Source of the DNA: Staphylococcus sp. Marseille-Q5304
Lineage (GTDB): Bacteria; Bacillota; Bacilli; Staphylococcales; Staphylococcaceae
Direction: 5' to 3'
Assembly: GCF_943737015.1 (NCBI RefSeq)
Contig: NZ_CALSFP010000001.1
Location: 310,001 to 374,000, forward strand
DNA: 64,000 bases
Below are positions 8,378 through 18,868 of the stretch, piece after piece; positions within the stretch are counted from its first letter, which is position 1, and every line of letters starts with the position of its first letter. Below the pieces are notes generated by a model. The model ran no database searches and had not been told where the DNA came from. It was given only the letters and a program-made list of their open reading frames with translations. A program made the translations under genes and the position numbers.

Positions 8378-9319
8378 ATGACTGTCATGATAAAGTATAA
8401 AACTGAACAAAATACTTTAGCTTCAGTGAATCATGTTGATGACATACCTGAAAATGCGTCATTCATATGGTATGACTTTGATGATCCTACTGAATCAGAA
8501 AGTCACATGTTATTAACGGATTTTAACTTTAATAAACTAGAAATTGATGATACAGTAAATGGGACGCCGAGAGCAAAATTTAAAGCGTATGATACATATC
8601 AATATATGGTGTTTCATGATTTGAATCAACCTAATTATTCCATAAAGGCCTTGAATATTTTTATCCATGACAATACATTAATTACATATCACCATCATGA
8701 ATTTGATATTGAACAACAAATTGAATACATCATACAGAAATATAATGATTTAAAGGTAATAGATATCGTTTTATTTCTTTTAGATCAATTAGTGGATCAA
8801 TATTTTGATAAGGTTCATGAAGTAGAGGATCGCGTATTTGAGTTTGAGGATCATCATATAGAAGATAGCGCGAACCCATCCTTTATGGATAAGGTATATC
8901 GATTACGTTCAAAGATTATTAAACTCCAACGACTTATCTATCCGATGCATGAATTGGTTGATGATTTGAAAGAGAGCCCTAAATTACTTGTAGATGATAA
9001 AAATCATCTGTATATTCAACATATAGAAGATCATTTAATTAAACAAATTCACATATTAAAGCAATCTCAAGAAATGACAAATGAAATTAGAGATAACAAT
9101 TTATCTTACACTTCTTTTAAAATGAATCGCGTTATGCAAGTGCTTACGTTAGTATCGGTTATATTCTTACCATTAACTTTAATCAGTGGTATTTATGGTA
9201 TGAACTTTGAGAATATGCCAGAATTAAAATGGCACTACGGTTACTTTATCGTACTTGCTGTCATGTTATTGATTAGCATAAGTTGTATTGTGTATTTCAA
9301 AAAGAAGAAGTGGTTTTAA
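8378..9319 (+). CDS. corA: CorA-family divalent cation transporter
   Basis: The 313-residue protein has a large hydrophilic N-terminal domain and two C-terminal membrane segments (about 253-273 and 288-307). The hallmark GMN motif lies between them (IYGMNFENMPEL). CorA pentamers import Mg2+ and sometimes Co2+ or Ni2+. An alternative GTG start at 8369 adds three residues, but GAGGTG at 8365-8370 is correctly spaced for the ATG at 8378. The final residues KKKKWF are typical of the family. Transcribed alone, 60 bp before fni. Confidence 0.92.
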   Translation: MTVMIKYKTEQNTLASVNHVDDIPENASFIWYDFDDPTESESHMLLTDFNFNKLEIDDTVNGTPRAKFKAYDTYQYMVFHDLNQPNYSIKALNIFIHDNTLITYHHHEFDIEQQIEYIIQKYNDLKVIDIVLFLLDQLVDQYFDKVHEVEDRVFEFEDHHIEDSANPSFMDKVYRLRSKIIKLQRLIYPMHELVDDLKESPKLLVDDKNHLYIQHIEDHLIKQIHILKQSQEMTNEIRDNNLSYTSFKMNRVMQVLTLVSVIFLPLTLISGIYGMNFENMPELKWHYGYFIVLAVMLLISISCIVYFKKKKWF

Positions 9320-9379
9320 TATAATTGAAAAAATGACTATTTAAAAAAGCTAGAATAAAGATTAAAGGTAGGAGACGAC

Positions 9380-10423
9380 ATGAGTGATTTAAAAAGAGAA
9401 CAGCGAAAAAATGAACACGTTGAAATAGCTATGGCTCAAGAAGATGCCAATATTTCTGATTTTGATGGAATGCGTTTTGTTCATCATTCTATCCCAAACA
9501 TTGATGTGAAAGACGTATCATTGGAAAGTGAATTAAAAGACTTCACATTACAGCAACCACTTTACATCAATGCGATGACAGGCGGAAGTGACTGGACGAA
9601 ACAAATCAATGAGAAACTTGCTAAAGTAGCAAAAGAGACGAACATGGCTATGGCTGTGGGGTCAACTCATGCCGCACTACGAAATCCTGATATGGCATCT
9701 TCATTTAGCGTGGTAAGAGATGTGAATCCAGAAGGTATTATTTTTAGTAACGTAGGTGCTGATGTACCAGTAGATAAAGCGATTGAATCAGTGAAATTAC
9801 TTGATGCTCAAGCTTTACAAGTACACGTGAATGCACCGCAAGAGCTAGTTATGCCAGAAGGGAATAGAATATTTTCTACATGGATTGATAATTTATCACA
9901 AATTGTTGCTCGTGTTGACGTCCCTGTCATTGTTAAAGAAGTTGGTTTCGGGATGAGCAAAGAGACGATTAAACAATTAAATGAAATAGGTATTCATTAC
10001 GTAGATGTAAGTGGTCGTGGAGGTACGAACTTTGTTCATATTGAAAATGCGCGTCGCGAACACAAAGATATGGACTATTTAAGTATGTGGGGACAATCTA
10101 CAGTTGAGTCGCTATTAGAAAGTACATCATATCAAAATGATATGAATATATTGGCAAGTGGTGGTGTGCGTACACCATTAGATGCAATCAAATGTCTCGC
10201 TTTAGGTGCGAGTGCTGTAGGTATGTCAAGACCGTTCTTAAACCAAGTAGAATCTAATGGTATTGACGCAACTATAGAATATGCAGAGCAATTTACTGAA
10301 CATATGAAAAAGATTATGACAATGCTTGATGCACAAAATATAGATACTTTAAAACATAGCCAAATTATATATAGTAATAAATTGTTATCTTGGATTGAAC
10401 AACGCGGTTTAGATATTAGATAA
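9380..10423 (+). CDS. fni: Type 2 isopentenyl-diphosphate delta-isomerase
   Basis: The 347-residue protein is of normal length for the FMN-dependent IDI-2 family. It interconverts isopentenyl and dimethylallyl diphosphate, the last step before prenyl chain synthesis from the mevalonate route used by staphylococci. Visible motifs are INAMTGGS (about 71-78), [11 protein letters not shown], the glycine-rich [10 protein letters not shown], and the FMN-phosphate loop [30 protein letters not shown] precedes the ATG. It follows corA by 60 bp; functional linkage is not obvious. Confidence 0.96.
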   Translation: MSDLKREQRKNEHVEIAMAQEDANISDFDGMRFVHHSIPNIDVKDVSLESELKDFTLQQPLYINAMTGGSDWTKQINEKLAKVAKETNMAMAVGSTHAALRNPDMASSFSVVRDVNPEGIIFSNVGADVPVDKAIESVKLLDAQALQVHVNAPQELVMPEGNRIFSTWIDNLSQIVARVDVPVIVKEVGFGMSKETIKQLNEIGIHYVDVSGRGGTNFVHIENARREHKDMDYLSMWGQSTVESLLESTSYQNDMNILASGGVRTPLDAIKCLALGASAVGMSRPFLNQVESNGIDATIEYAEQFTEHMKKIMTMLDAQNIDTLKHSQIIYSNKLLSWIEQRGLDIR

Positions 10424-10429
10424 CTTAAA

Positions 10430-10608
10430 AAGGGAGCGGGACAGAAATCGAATTTTCTAATAGAGATTTCGTAGTCCCACCCCGGCAAGGATGACTAGGA
10501 TTGAAAAAAGCTTGTTCTAAGCGTATTTTCAATTCAGACATCTACTGCCACATTGATAAAGAGTCTGAGACACTTATTTTTGTCTCAGACTCTTTTTATA
10601 TTTGTTTA
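10430..10608. repeat. Dispersed intergenic repeat, copy 2, with terminator
   Basis: A GGGACAGAAATCGAATTTTC unit ending GTCCCACCCC (10433-10482) is followed, about 75 bp later, by a strong hairpin AAAGAGTCTGAGACA/TGTCTCAGACTCTTTTT (10557-10598). The first unit matches the reverse complement of the copy at 725-770. The hairpin separates fni from the convergent gltS. Confidence 0.75.
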
Positions 10609-10616
10609 CTCCGTAT

Positions 10617-11826
10617 TTATTTAAATAAATTTATAAATGTCATCACGATAGGTACACCAAGTAAATCTATTAAAAATGCACCTACGATTGGTACAACGAG
10701 ATATGCTTTAGGTGATGCACCGAACTTTTTAGTAATAACATCTAAGTTTGCCATCGCATTAGGCGTTGCACCTAAACCGTGTCCTAAGAAACCGCCGATC
10801 ATTACGGCAGCGTCATAGTTTTTACCGAGACCACGGAATACAACAAAGACAGAAAATAAGACGATAAAGATAACTTGTACTAATACGATAATAATAAGTG
10901 GAATAGCGAGTTGGTACACTTCTGTTAACTTAATGCTCATCAGTGCGATTGACAAGAACAATCCGAGAGAAACATCGCTAATATTATCCACGATTTTCAT
11001 ATCGATAAGATTTAAATTACCATATTCTGAAATATTTCTAATTATAACTGCTACAAACATCGCACCAACATAGATTGGAATGTTTTGGCCAGTTAAATCA
11101 GAGAAAGTGTTTCCTATGTATGAACCAATCGCCATACATACTACAATAATTGTGAATTGTATAATAAATACAGTAGTTGGTTTCATACGATTATGTAAAT
11201 GTTTATTACCGTCGACTTTACCGTAGTCTGTCGTAGTAGCATGAATATCTTCTGGCTTTAAATTGTATTTCTTAATCAAGTATTTCACGACAGGGCCACC
11301 AATTAAACCGCCAGCCACGAGTCCGAGTGTAGCTGCCGCTAATGCTGCAGTTAAAGCTGAATCCACACCCATTTCTTGTAATGTCTTACCGTAAGCAGCA
11401 GCGTTTCCGTGTCCACCTTCCATTGACATTGAACCAGCAGTCATACCTAGTAAAGGAGGTATATTTAATACTTTAGCTAGAGAAACACCAATGATATTCT
11501 GACAGATGGCAAGTAAGCCACAAAAGACAAAATATAAAATTAATACCTTTCCACCTAATTTTAATAATTTAAGTGAAGCGCCGAGACCTATTGTAGTGAA
11601 AAAAGGCCGTCATAAAGAAATTCTGAATAAACTCCGAGTCCAATTTGATTGTAATTATGTTTAATGATTCTAAAATCGCTACAAGTATAGAAAATAGTAA
11701 TCCGCCTATAACAGGTGCTGGAATACATAAGCGACGTAAAATAGAGACGTTATTTGCAATATATGTACCAAGTAAATATAAGACACTTGCTAACGCTAAC
11801 GTTGTAATAGCATCTAGTTTTAACAT
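10617..11826 (-). pseudogene. gltS: Sodium/glutamate symporter GltS, frameshifted
   Basis: Two minus-strand frames together make one GltS of about 402 residues. The N-terminal frame starts at 11826 (MLKLDAITTLALAS) and after MTAFF reads into 11 wrong residues and a stop near 11569. The other frame resumes at TTIGLGASLKLL and runs to 10617 with the family's MEGGHGNAAAYG and GGFLGHGLGATPNAMANL motifs. The join falls exactly in an A6 tract (plus strand 11599-11604); five A's would restore the frame. There is no other lesion. It would import glutamate with Na+. This may be a true null, a phase-variable tract or a sequencing error. Confidence 0.88.
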
Positions 11827-11892
11827 ATTCTTCCCCCTTATTAAAATATAGCTTCAAACAAAGGTTAAATTGACCGTTAAAATATATATCTA

Positions 11893-11906
11893 AGAAAACG
11901 TTTACA
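11893..11906 (-). promoter_or_regulatory. Candidate cre (CcpA) site upstream of gltS
   Basis: AGAAAACGTTTACA fits the cre consensus TGWAANCGNTNWCA except at the first base. It lies 67-80 bp before the gltS start and overlaps a possible minus-strand -35 TTGTAA. It is also about 155 bp upstream of the divergent NhaC-family gene. Glucose repression of gltS is the likely role. Confidence 0.5.
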
Positions 11907-12059
11907 AAAACCCACGATAGCTATTATACATAAAAAAAACTATAGATGCTAGGAAAAAATATAATAATTATATAAATCACTAAACATTTTTAATGACGAA
12001 AAGCGATTTTTGATATAATATATATCATAGTGAAATAATAGGAAATAAGGAGTAAAAAT

Positions 12060-13385
12060 ATGTCTGATTCATTAAGAAGTCAAAAGCAGTATGGTGCTTT
12101 GGCGTTATTGCCGCTCGTCATCTTTTTACTATTATATATAGGGGTAGGGATTACCTTTACAATAATGGGCAAAGAAGATGCATTTAATCAGCTACCACGT
12201 CATGTTGCAGTATTTATAGGGATTGTTATAGCATGGACATGTTATGATCGCAAAACGTCATTCGCAAAAAAGGTACAAATCTTTACAGAAAACGCAGGTA
12301 ACTCAAGTATTGTAAATTTAGGGTTGATCTTATTACTTGCCGGTGCATTTTCAACAGTTACGTCTGAAATGGGCGGTAAAACAGCGATGGTCAATATGGG
12401 ATTATCTGTTATACCACCGAGTTTATTAATCCCTGGTATATTCATTATGAGTGGATTTGCAGCATTAACATTAGGTACATCCACAGGCGCACAAGCAGCC
12501 TTTATACCAGTAGGTGTCGCCGTTGCGCAAGCAGCTGATTTGAGTGTTGCTGCTGCCGGTGCGGCAGTTATAGCTGGTGCTTATTTCGGTGACAATTTAT
12601 CAATTATTTCAGATACTACGATTGCTGCTACAAACGGTGTCGGTGCAAAAATGAAAGATAAATTTAGAATGAACGTCTTAATAGCAGTACCTGCAGCAAT
12701 TATCACAGCGATATTTTACGCAATTATAGGTGGCACAGGTCATGTAAAAGGTGATTTAAGTTTTAACTTTTTAAATATATTACCTTATATATTCGTCTTA
12801 GTTGCAGCAATTGCAGGTTTAGATGTTGTCCTCGTATTAATTATTGGAATTATCATGGCAGGATTACTTGGTATCGTGCAAGGCAAATTTGGAGTGTTTG
12901 ATTTTACGAAATCTATCGGAGACGGCATGGAAAGTATGTTCTTAATCTTTTTAGTCGCTTTCCTAGTATCAGGATTAGTCGCGTTGATTAGATATTATGG
13001 TGGTATCGATTGGATTATCAAGACGATGAAAGAAAAAGCTAAAGGTCGTAAAAGTGCGGAATATGTAATCAGTCTAATGTCAGGTATCTTAGCGGCAGCG
13101 CTTTCTCATAATACGTTAGCAATTATTATTTCAGCACCGATCGCTAAAGAAATCGGCGATGAATACAAAGTTCCACCTAAACGCATGGCAAGCTTACTCG
13201 ATATATTCGCGTGTTGTGCGTTAATGGTCTTACCACACGATAGTGGGATGTTAATGGCAGAAAAATACGGCCATGTGTCTTATTTAGATGTGCTACAATA
13301 TTCAATCTATCCTGTCATATTTATATTATGTACGGTAATTACAATTCAGTTCGGATTATTAGATAGACCAAAGAAGACTAAGTAG
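12060..13385 (+). CDS. NhaC-family Na+/H+ antiporter-like transporter
   Basis: The 441-residue protein is polytopic with about 11 hydrophobic segments. It has the NhaC-family glycine/threonine-rich core (ALTLGTSTGAQAAFIPVG) and the characteristic AGAYFGDNLSIISDTTIAA motif. AAGGAG precedes the ATG. Many members of this family are not sodium antiporters but carry amino acids or organic acids, so the substrate is uncertain. It is similar in length and motifs to the SAM-riboswitch-controlled gene at 33.6 kb and is likely a paralog with a different substrate. It is transcribed alone from the region divergent to gltS. Confidence 0.8.
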   Translation: MSDSLRSQKQYGALALLPLVIFLLLYIGVGITFTIMGKEDAFNQLPRHVAVFIGIVIAWTCYDRKTSFAKKVQIFTENAGNSSIVNLGLILLLAGAFSTVTSEMGGKTAMVNMGLSVIPPSLLIPGIFIMSGFAALTLGTSTGAQAAFIPVGVAVAQAADLSVAAAGAAVIAGAYFGDNLSIISDTTIAATNGVGAKMKDKFRMNVLIAVPAAIITAIFYAIIGGTGHVKGDLSFNFLNILPYIFVLVAAIAGLDVVLVLIIGIIMAGLLGIVQGKFGVFDFTKSIGDGMESMFLIFLVAFLVSGLVALIRYYGGIDWIIKTMKEKAKGRKSAEYVISLMSGILAAALSHNTLAIIISAPIAKEIGDEYKVPPKRMASLLDIFACCALMVLPHDSGMLMAEKYGHVSYLDVLQYSIYPVIFILCTVITIQFGLLDRPKKTK

Positions 13386-13422
13386 GAATTTTAAAGAAAA
13401 TTAAAATTTTTAGTATTTAAAT

Positions 13423-13466
13423 AAAAAGAAGCAGGGACATAGATGCATGTCTCTGCTTCTTTTTTA
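13423..13466. terminator. Bidirectional terminator
   Basis: AAAAAGAAGCAGGGACAT pairs with ATGTCTCTGCTTCTTTTTT between two convergent genes. The GGGACA/TGTCTC core resembles the dispersed repeats described elsewhere in the window. Confidence 0.9.
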
Positions 13467-14072
13467 TCGCCATGTTTCTTCTGGTAACTGCATGTCTGAT
13501 TTACGCATTTTTGAAACGTAGGGATTACCATGTACGGTGTAGCGTAAGGGTGTATGGGTCCATTCGCCTTTATTAGGAATGCCAACACGTGCACTTTCGT
13601 CAATATGACGTGGAAATTTTCGACGCTTTGTATCAATCTTTAGACGTCCTTCATTCAATCTAGAGCCATCGAGGTGTCTTGGTATATTAAATGCTTTCGT
13701 CCATTTACCGGGGCCATTGGTTAATTCGTAACCCCTCTTACCTCTGTTTAATTGCATCGTTTCAATGTTATCCTCAGGTTCTACTGCTCTGATGAGCACT
13801 CCTTCTGGTACACCTTCTGCTTGAGTTACAAAGTTGATTAGTAAATGTGTGTGCATAACATGTCCGTAAATTGTACCACCTGATTTATACAATGAGCGAA
13901 CTTTAGGTGTTTGTTTGCCATTATATCCATGTGCGGCTCTGTCTTTAAACCCGAGATAGGCTTCGGTTTCAACGATATAACCTGTATAGGTATGTATATC
14001 ATCTTGGAATATCACGCGAACGCCTAATAAATCTTTTGCAATTGAACACGTATCTCTTGTTAAAAAATCCAT
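13464..14072 (-). CDS. 3-methyladenine DNA glycosylase (AAG/MPG family)
   Basis: The 202-residue protein is of normal size for bacterial AAG proteins, which excise alkylated and deaminated purines. The signature [19 protein letters not shown] (about 34-52) holds the catalytic glutamate (Glu37 by alignment with the VETEAY motif). GKWTKAF and VLIRAVEPE are further conserved stretches. GGAGG lies just upstream of the start. It is transcribed alone on the minus strand; its 3' end touches the shared terminator. Confidence 0.93.
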   Translation of the reverse strand: MDFLTRDTCSIAKDLLGVRVIFQDDIHTYTGYIVETEAYLGFKDRAAHGYNGKQTPKVRSLYKSGGTIYGHVMHTHLLINFVTQAEGVPEGVLIRAVEPEDNIETMQLNRGKRGYELTNGPGKWTKAFNIPRHLDGSRLNEGRLKIDTKRRKFPRHIDESARVGIPNKGEWTHTPLRYTVHGNPYVSKMRKSDMQLPEETWR

Positions 14073-14289
14073 TATTATGCCTCCATCGCTAAGTGTAATT
14101 TTAAGATAAAGTTGGTACTTTAAATATTTTTAAAAAATAATATTACTTTTTATAACTAGTTTTGTTAAACTATAAATGTATTAGATAAGTACTATGTATC
14201 AATAAATACATATACCCTAAATATACATAAATTTGTTAATTGTACATATTGTTACTATCTAATAATTATAAATAGAAAGTAGGGGACTT

Positions 14290-14871
14290 ATGGAGAAAAA
14301 AGTAGGTTTTAAGGAAGCTTTGAAGCTTTTCTGGCAAAACTATGTTAATTTCAAGGGACGCTCTCGTAGAAGTGAATACTGGTATATGACGCTATGGCAT
14401 ATAATCTTTATGATACCAGCCTATGCCTTAATATTTATCGGAATGGTTATGGCTATCGCTGGTTTTGGTGATAACAATGGTGGCGTTGGTACGATAGGTT
14501 TAATTGTATTATTTTTAGCTTGGATATACCTTATCTTGTATGCATTAGCAACATTTATTCCAAATATCTCTATATTAGTGAGAAGATTTCATGATACTGG
14601 CCGTTCGATGCTTATGCCTTTAATTGGTATTGGCGCAGGTATTTTTGGATACATTATTCTCATCATTATTTCTTCAATGGATCCAGAATTCAATAGTGTC
14701 GTTAGTATCTTGTTTTCATTAATTATTTATTTAATTATGATAGGTTTAGGCATTTATAATTTTGTAATTACTTTATTGGACAGTGAACCTAATAATAATA
14801 AATATGGTCCAAGTCCAAAATATCATTCACAAAATAACCATGTAAATAATCAGTATAATTCAAACATTTAA
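14290..14871 (+). CDS. DUF805 family membrane protein
   Basis: The 193-residue protein carries the DUF805 pattern: KEALKLFWQNYVNFKGRSRRSEYWY at the start, then hydrophobic segments, then the NISILVRRFHDTGRS loop conserved in the family, and two more hydrophobic segments. The tail (about 170-193) is polar and asparagine-rich. GTAGGGGAC precedes the ATG. No biochemical role is known for the family. It stands alone between an AT-rich promoter region and a terminator shared with araB. Confidence 0.85.
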   Translation: MEKKVGFKEALKLFWQNYVNFKGRSRRSEYWYMTLWHIIFMIPAYALIFIGMVMAIAGFGDNNGGVGTIGLIVLFLAWIYLILYALATFIPNISILVRRFHDTGRSMLMPLIGIGAGIFGYIILIIISSMDPEFNSVVSILFSLIIYLIMIGLGIYNFVITLLDSEPNNNKYGPSPKYHSQNNHVNNQYNSNI

Positions 14872-14872
14872 T

Positions 14873-14909
14873 AAAAAAACGGTGCATTTATATATGCGCC
14901 GTTTTTATT
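14873..14909. terminator. Bidirectional terminator between DUF805 gene and araB
   Basis: AACGGTGCAT and ATGCGCCGTT with one mismatch, flanked by A and T tracts. It overlaps the last bases of araB. Confidence 0.8.
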
Positions 14910-16521
14910 TTAATCGTGAGAGATGTGGATATGATTGGCCGAGTAGATCGTGAAGAGCTTTGTAACGTTCGAACTGTTTTTGATAGGCTGTGACTTTATC
15001 TGGATTGGGTTGCTTTCGATAATAAACAGGTTGTTTCATATACTCAACAGTTTCTCGTAAAGAATTATAAGCGCCTCCTACAGTGGCACCTAGCATTGCC
15101 GCACCTAAAGCGGTAGCGTTGGTAGAATCAATGACGACAACTTCTTTATTTAATACATTTGTATAAATATCAACGAGTAATTCACTTTTTAGTGGTATGC
15201 CGCCTGTAGCATAAACGGTATGAATAGGTACGTCGTTATCTTCAAACTGTTGCATAATGATTTTCGTCCCATATGCCGTAGCTTCTAAATACGCACGATG
15301 GACCATTTCAAAAGGTGTATTTAGCGTTAAACCGAAGATACTACCTGTTAAATGGCTATCATTTAAAATATTACGATTACCATTATGCCAATCTAAAATT
15401 GTGACATGTTGTTGTTCAATATCTATGTCTGATGCGAGTTTTTCTAACTGCTCTAATATTGAAATATTAGCCTGATTCGCTTGATCAACGATAGATTTAG
15501 GTGCTTGGTTGGCAGAGTATTTAAATAAATCTCCGACCGCTGCTTGGCCTGATTCATAAGCATACAGACCAGGGATAATTGCATTTTTAACAGAACCAGT
15601 GATACCTGCGATAGGCACTTGTTTAGGGTCAAGCATAAGATGGCATGTGCTCGTACCTATAACTGAAGTGAATTCACCTTGTTCGATAGCACCCACACCA
15701 AGCACGCCTGATTGAGCATCGATGATATAAGGTGACACTTGTACCTTATCCGTTAATCCCCATAGATTTTGATAACTTTGAGTGAGGTTGCCTGCACTTT
15801 CACCAATGTCAATGACAGTTGCTTCACATTTGGATTTAATAATTGCAGGTAATTCTGGATCTACTGCTTTGAAAAAGTCATAATTAAATCCAGTTTCTTC
15901 ATTATGGAATCCTTTAAAACCGATGCCACAATTTGAACGTATATTGTTACCCGTTAATAAACTGACAATATAATCCCCAGCTTCCATAATATAAGCCGTC
16001 TGCTCTAATATTTCTGCTGCTTGTTCTTTTATTTCTAAAATTTTTGGAACCATCCATTCGCTATTCACATTATGACCATAATAATCTAACCAATTTGATT
16101 GATGTTGGTCACTTATTTTTTTCATATATGAAGCTTGATCTTGAGCGCCGTGGTGTTTCCATAATTTAACATAAGCATGAGGGTTATTTTTTAGATTGTC
16201 ATGTGTATGCATAGGTTTAAAGTGTTCGTCTAAGCAAACAATCGTACAGCTCGTAAAGTCTATACCTATTCCGATGATATTATCTGTATCTACTTTGCTT
16301 TGTTCTATAACATTTTTGATGCCTTCTTCAAGAATTAAAGTATAATCTGTCGCGTTTTGGAGAAAATAGTTATGGGGTAAAGGCGAGCCATTGAGTTGCT
16401 CTGAAATTGTGCCATGTGGATAATCTTTCTCATATGAGGAGACAATACTACCATCGTCAGTATCTACTAAAAAGACACGACCTGATAAAGTACCAAAATC
16501 TATACCAATACTGTAACTCAT
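14905..16521 (-). CDS. araB: Ribulokinase
   Basis: The 538-residue protein belongs to the FGGY carbohydrate kinases. It has the N-terminal GIDFGTLSGRVF ATP/phosphate loop, GIGIDFTSCT, the TSTCHLML segment typical of AraB, and the C-terminal ATGGIPLKSELLVDIYTNVL and ATALGAAMLGA motifs. It phosphorylates L-ribulose with ATP. No araA, araD or arabinose transporter is adjacent, so it either works with distant genes or acts on ribulose or ribitol-related sugars. AGGGGGA precedes the ATG. An ATACGTAT palindrome lies about 70 bp upstream (16593-16600), perhaps a sugar-repressor half site. Confidence 0.9.
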   Translation of the reverse strand: MSYSIGIDFGTLSGRVFLVDTDDGSIVSSYEKDYPHGTISEQLNGSPLPHNYFLQNATDYTLILEEGIKNVIEQSKVDTDNIIGIGIDFTSCTIVCLDEHFKPMHTHDNLKNNPHAYVKLWKHHGAQDQASYMKKISDQHQSNWLDYYGHNVNSEWMVPKILEIKEQAAEILEQTAYIMEAGDYIVSLLTGNNIRSNCGIGFKGFHNEETGFNYDFFKAVDPELPAIIKSKCEATVIDIGESAGNLTQSYQNLWGLTDKVQVSPYIIDAQSGVLGVGAIEQGEFTSVIGTSTCHLMLDPKQVPIAGITGSVKNAIIPGLYAYESGQAAVGDLFKYSANQAPKSIVDQANQANISILEQLEKLASDIDIEQQHVTILDWHNGNRNILNDSHLTGSIFGLTLNTPFEMVHRAYLEATAYGTKIIMQQFEDNDVPIHTVYATGGIPLKSELLVDIYTNVLNKEVVVIDSTNATALGAAMLGATVGGAYNSLRETVEYMKQPVYYRKQPNPDKVTAYQKQFERYKALHDLLGQSYPHLSRLK

Positions 16522-16705
16522 TTAAATCCCCCTAATTACTTTGATTATTATAGTTACAAATATCATAGTTCTATCCTTTGAGGTTGTAAAGTATACGTAT
16601 TTTTGAGAGTTTTTTTATAATTTTCGAATCATATCGTTATAGTACATTATTTAATGATATGATTGGTCTAACTGAAGTGTTGAATTTAGTTAAGGGGTGA
16701 TTTTA

Positions 16706-17605
16706 ATGTCTTTGCAAATCAATCATGTCACAAAAAAGTATAAAAATTTTACGGCAGTTAATGATATTTCATTATCGTTAGAAAAAGGGAAAATGCTTGG
16801 ATTTTTGGGAAGAAATGGGGCAGGTAAGACAACGACATTTAGAATGATATTAGGTTTGACACCTATTACTGATGGCACGATTACATATAACAACCGTCCT
16901 ATAAATAAAACGATACATAATAGAATTGGTTATTTACCTGAAGAACGCGGGTTGCATCCTAAAATGAAAGTCTACGATGAGTTGCGATATCTTGCTAAGT
17001 TAAAAGGGATGAATGCCACAGAAATAAATGAAAATATCGATTATTGGCTCAAACGTTTTGGTATTGAAGAAAATAGAAATAAAAAAATAGATTCATTATC
17101 TAAAGGTAATCAACAGAAGATACAGTTACTGGCAAGTATGTTACACCAACCAGAGTTATTGATTTTAGATGAACCTTTTAGCGGATTGGATCCTGTAAAT
17201 GTAGCATTACTTAAGTCTGCGGTTAAAGACTTAAACGATAAGGGTACAACTATTATTTATAGTTCTCATCGTATGGAACATGTTGAAGAACTTTGTGATG
17301 ATGTGTGTATATTAGATAAAGGCGAATTAGTTGTATCAGGGCCCATTGACCAAGTTAAAGCGAATCATGGTAAGAAAAATGTCATTATTGAAACAGATTA
17401 CGAAATGAAAGAAATTGAAGATTTAGAAGGTATTTTAAACATTAAACGCACGAAAAGGGAAATCGAAGTATTGATAGAATCTGAAGAAGTTGCTGAACGT
17501 ATTTATGAAATTGTAACTAATTATGGATTTGTAAAACGATTCCAAGTTCGTGAGCCATCACTGAACGAAATATTTATTGAGAAAGTAGGTGGGGCGCATG
17601 AGTAA
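16706..17605 (+). CDS. ABC exporter ATPase, NatA-like
   Basis: The 299-residue protein has Walker A GRNGAGKTT (about 35-43), a Q-loop region, the signature LSKGNQQKIQ, Walker B LLILDEPFSGLDP and the switch histidine in YSSHRMEH. A C-terminal extension (about 215-299) of the DUF4162 type is typical of NatA-like ATPases. AAGGGGTGA fits ATG 16706, not the in-frame GTG at 16697. The stop overlaps the start of the next gene, so the two are translationally coupled. The pair probably exports a cation, peptide or drug; the substrate is unknown. Confidence 0.9.
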   Translation: MSLQINHVTKKYKNFTAVNDISLSLEKGKMLGFLGRNGAGKTTTFRMILGLTPITDGTITYNNRPINKTIHNRIGYLPEERGLHPKMKVYDELRYLAKLKGMNATEINENIDYWLKRFGIEENRNKKIDSLSKGNQQKIQLLASMLHQPELLILDEPFSGLDPVNVALLKSAVKDLNDKGTTIIYSSHRMEHVEELCDDVCILDKGELVVSGPIDQVKANHGKKNVIIETDYEMKEIEDLEGILNIKRTKREIEVLIESEEVAERIYEIVTNYGFVKRFQVREPSLNEIFIEKVGGAHE

Positions 17606-18836
17606 ATTTCTTGCTACTTTTGGATTAACTTATAAAAATAAAATTAAAACGAAAGCATTTATGATATTTACTGTTATTGTCATTTTGCTCATGATTTTAG
17701 GAGCTAATATTAATAAAATTGTAGACTTGTTCGATGGAGGTAACGACAAAATTGGTGTTGTTACGAACAACGAGCAAATTTATAAAACGCTAAAATCACA
17801 AGGCAGTAAGCTATATGATGATGCTTCTTTCAAAAAGGTTTCTGACAAAAAAGCACATCGATTGGTCAAAAATGAAAAACTAGATCGTGCTTATATTATA
17901 AAAATAAAAGATAAAAATCAGTTATCTGCTAAGATTTTAAGTCGTGATACAGTATCAAACGAAGATAAACAAAAGCTAAAAAGTGTATTAACCACGATGC
18001 AGACACAAATTGTTGCACATGATTTAAAACTATCACCACAGGATTTGAAACAACTACAAAGTCATAGTGCTGTGGATTCTGAAGTGATTACAAAGCATGG
18101 TAAGCAGTCACAACTGAATGCGTCTGAAAAAGGTTTTAATATGATTATTATTTATATTGGTGTCATGTTGATGTTTTTCATTATATTGAATTATGGAAAT
18201 CAAGTCGCGATGGAAATTGCTACAGAAAAAACTTCTCGTGTCATCGAAATGATTATAACGAGTGTGTCACCGATTAAACATTTATTTGCAAAAGTGCTTG
18301 GTGTTGTTTCCGTTGCACTAACTCAAATATTAATTTTTATTGTGGCTGGATTAATCTGTTTCTTCGTTTTTGACATTAAAAAGATGTTAAAGGGATTCAA
18401 ATTAGAACCTAATGGGCTCACACTACAAATTGCGATAGTTGGAATAATATCCTTAATACTCGGTATATTGACGTATGTATTTTTAGCAGCAATACTCGGT
18501 TCAATTACTGCACGCATTGAGGACATTAGTCAAACTTTAATGCCGATGACATTGTTAAGTATGATCGCATTTTACATTGCGTTATACAGTTTAATGCAGT
18601 CAGAAACCATTTTTACTAAAGTTGCGAGTTTTATACCGTTTGTATCGCCTTTCGTCATGTTCGTAAGGGCTTCGTCACCAGATGTAGCCATTTGGGAATT
18701 TATACTAAGTTTCTTACTTTCAATCATCACCATTATCATCTTAGTGTGGTTAGCCGTACGAAGTTATAAAGATTCAATCTTAAACTTTGATCAAAGTTTC
18801 TTTAAATCGATGAGACGTATTTTCAAAAAAAGTTAA
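17598..18836 (+). CDS. ABC-2 type permease, NatB-like
   Basis: The 412-residue protein has one membrane segment near residues 20-42, a long extracellular domain (about 43-175), then five or six segments in the C-terminal half, the layout of NatB/YhaP-type ABC-2 permeases. EMIITSVSPIKHLFAKVLGV is the conserved cytoplasmic coupling region. The ATG at 17598 lies inside the end of the ATPase gene (8-bp overlap), with GGTGGGG upstream. It forms the membrane part of the exporter with the preceding ATPase. Confidence 0.88.
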   Translation: MSKFLATFGLTYKNKIKTKAFMIFTVIVILLMILGANINKIVDLFDGGNDKIGVVTNNEQIYKTLKSQGSKLYDDASFKKVSDKKAHRLVKNEKLDRAYIIKIKDKNQLSAKILSRDTVSNEDKQKLKSVLTTMQTQIVAHDLKLSPQDLKQLQSHSAVDSEVITKHGKQSQLNASEKGFNMIIIYIGVMLMFFIILNYGNQVAMEIATEKTSRVIEMIITSVSPIKHLFAKVLGVVSVALTQILIFIVAGLICFFVFDIKKMLKGFKLEPNGLTLQIAIVGIISLILGILTYVFLAAILGSITARIEDISQTLMPMTLLSMIAFYIALYSLMQSETIFTKVASFIPFVSPFVMFVRASSPDVAIWEFILSFLLSIITIIILVWLAVRSYKDSILNFDQSFFKSMRRIFKKS

Positions 18837-18868
18837 GTTGCATGTATAAAAACAGATATCAAATATAT

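Noticed and set aside
10501..10818. Plus-strand frame of 105 codons at the end of gltS
   Set aside because: It runs through the terminator repeat and then antisense to gltS, with no ribosome binding site; the minus-strand GltS motifs explain the region.
16593..16600. AraR operator upstream of araB
   Set aside because: ATACGTAT is a palindrome but far shorter than the known AraR site, and no araR is nearby; kept only as a remark in the araB entry.
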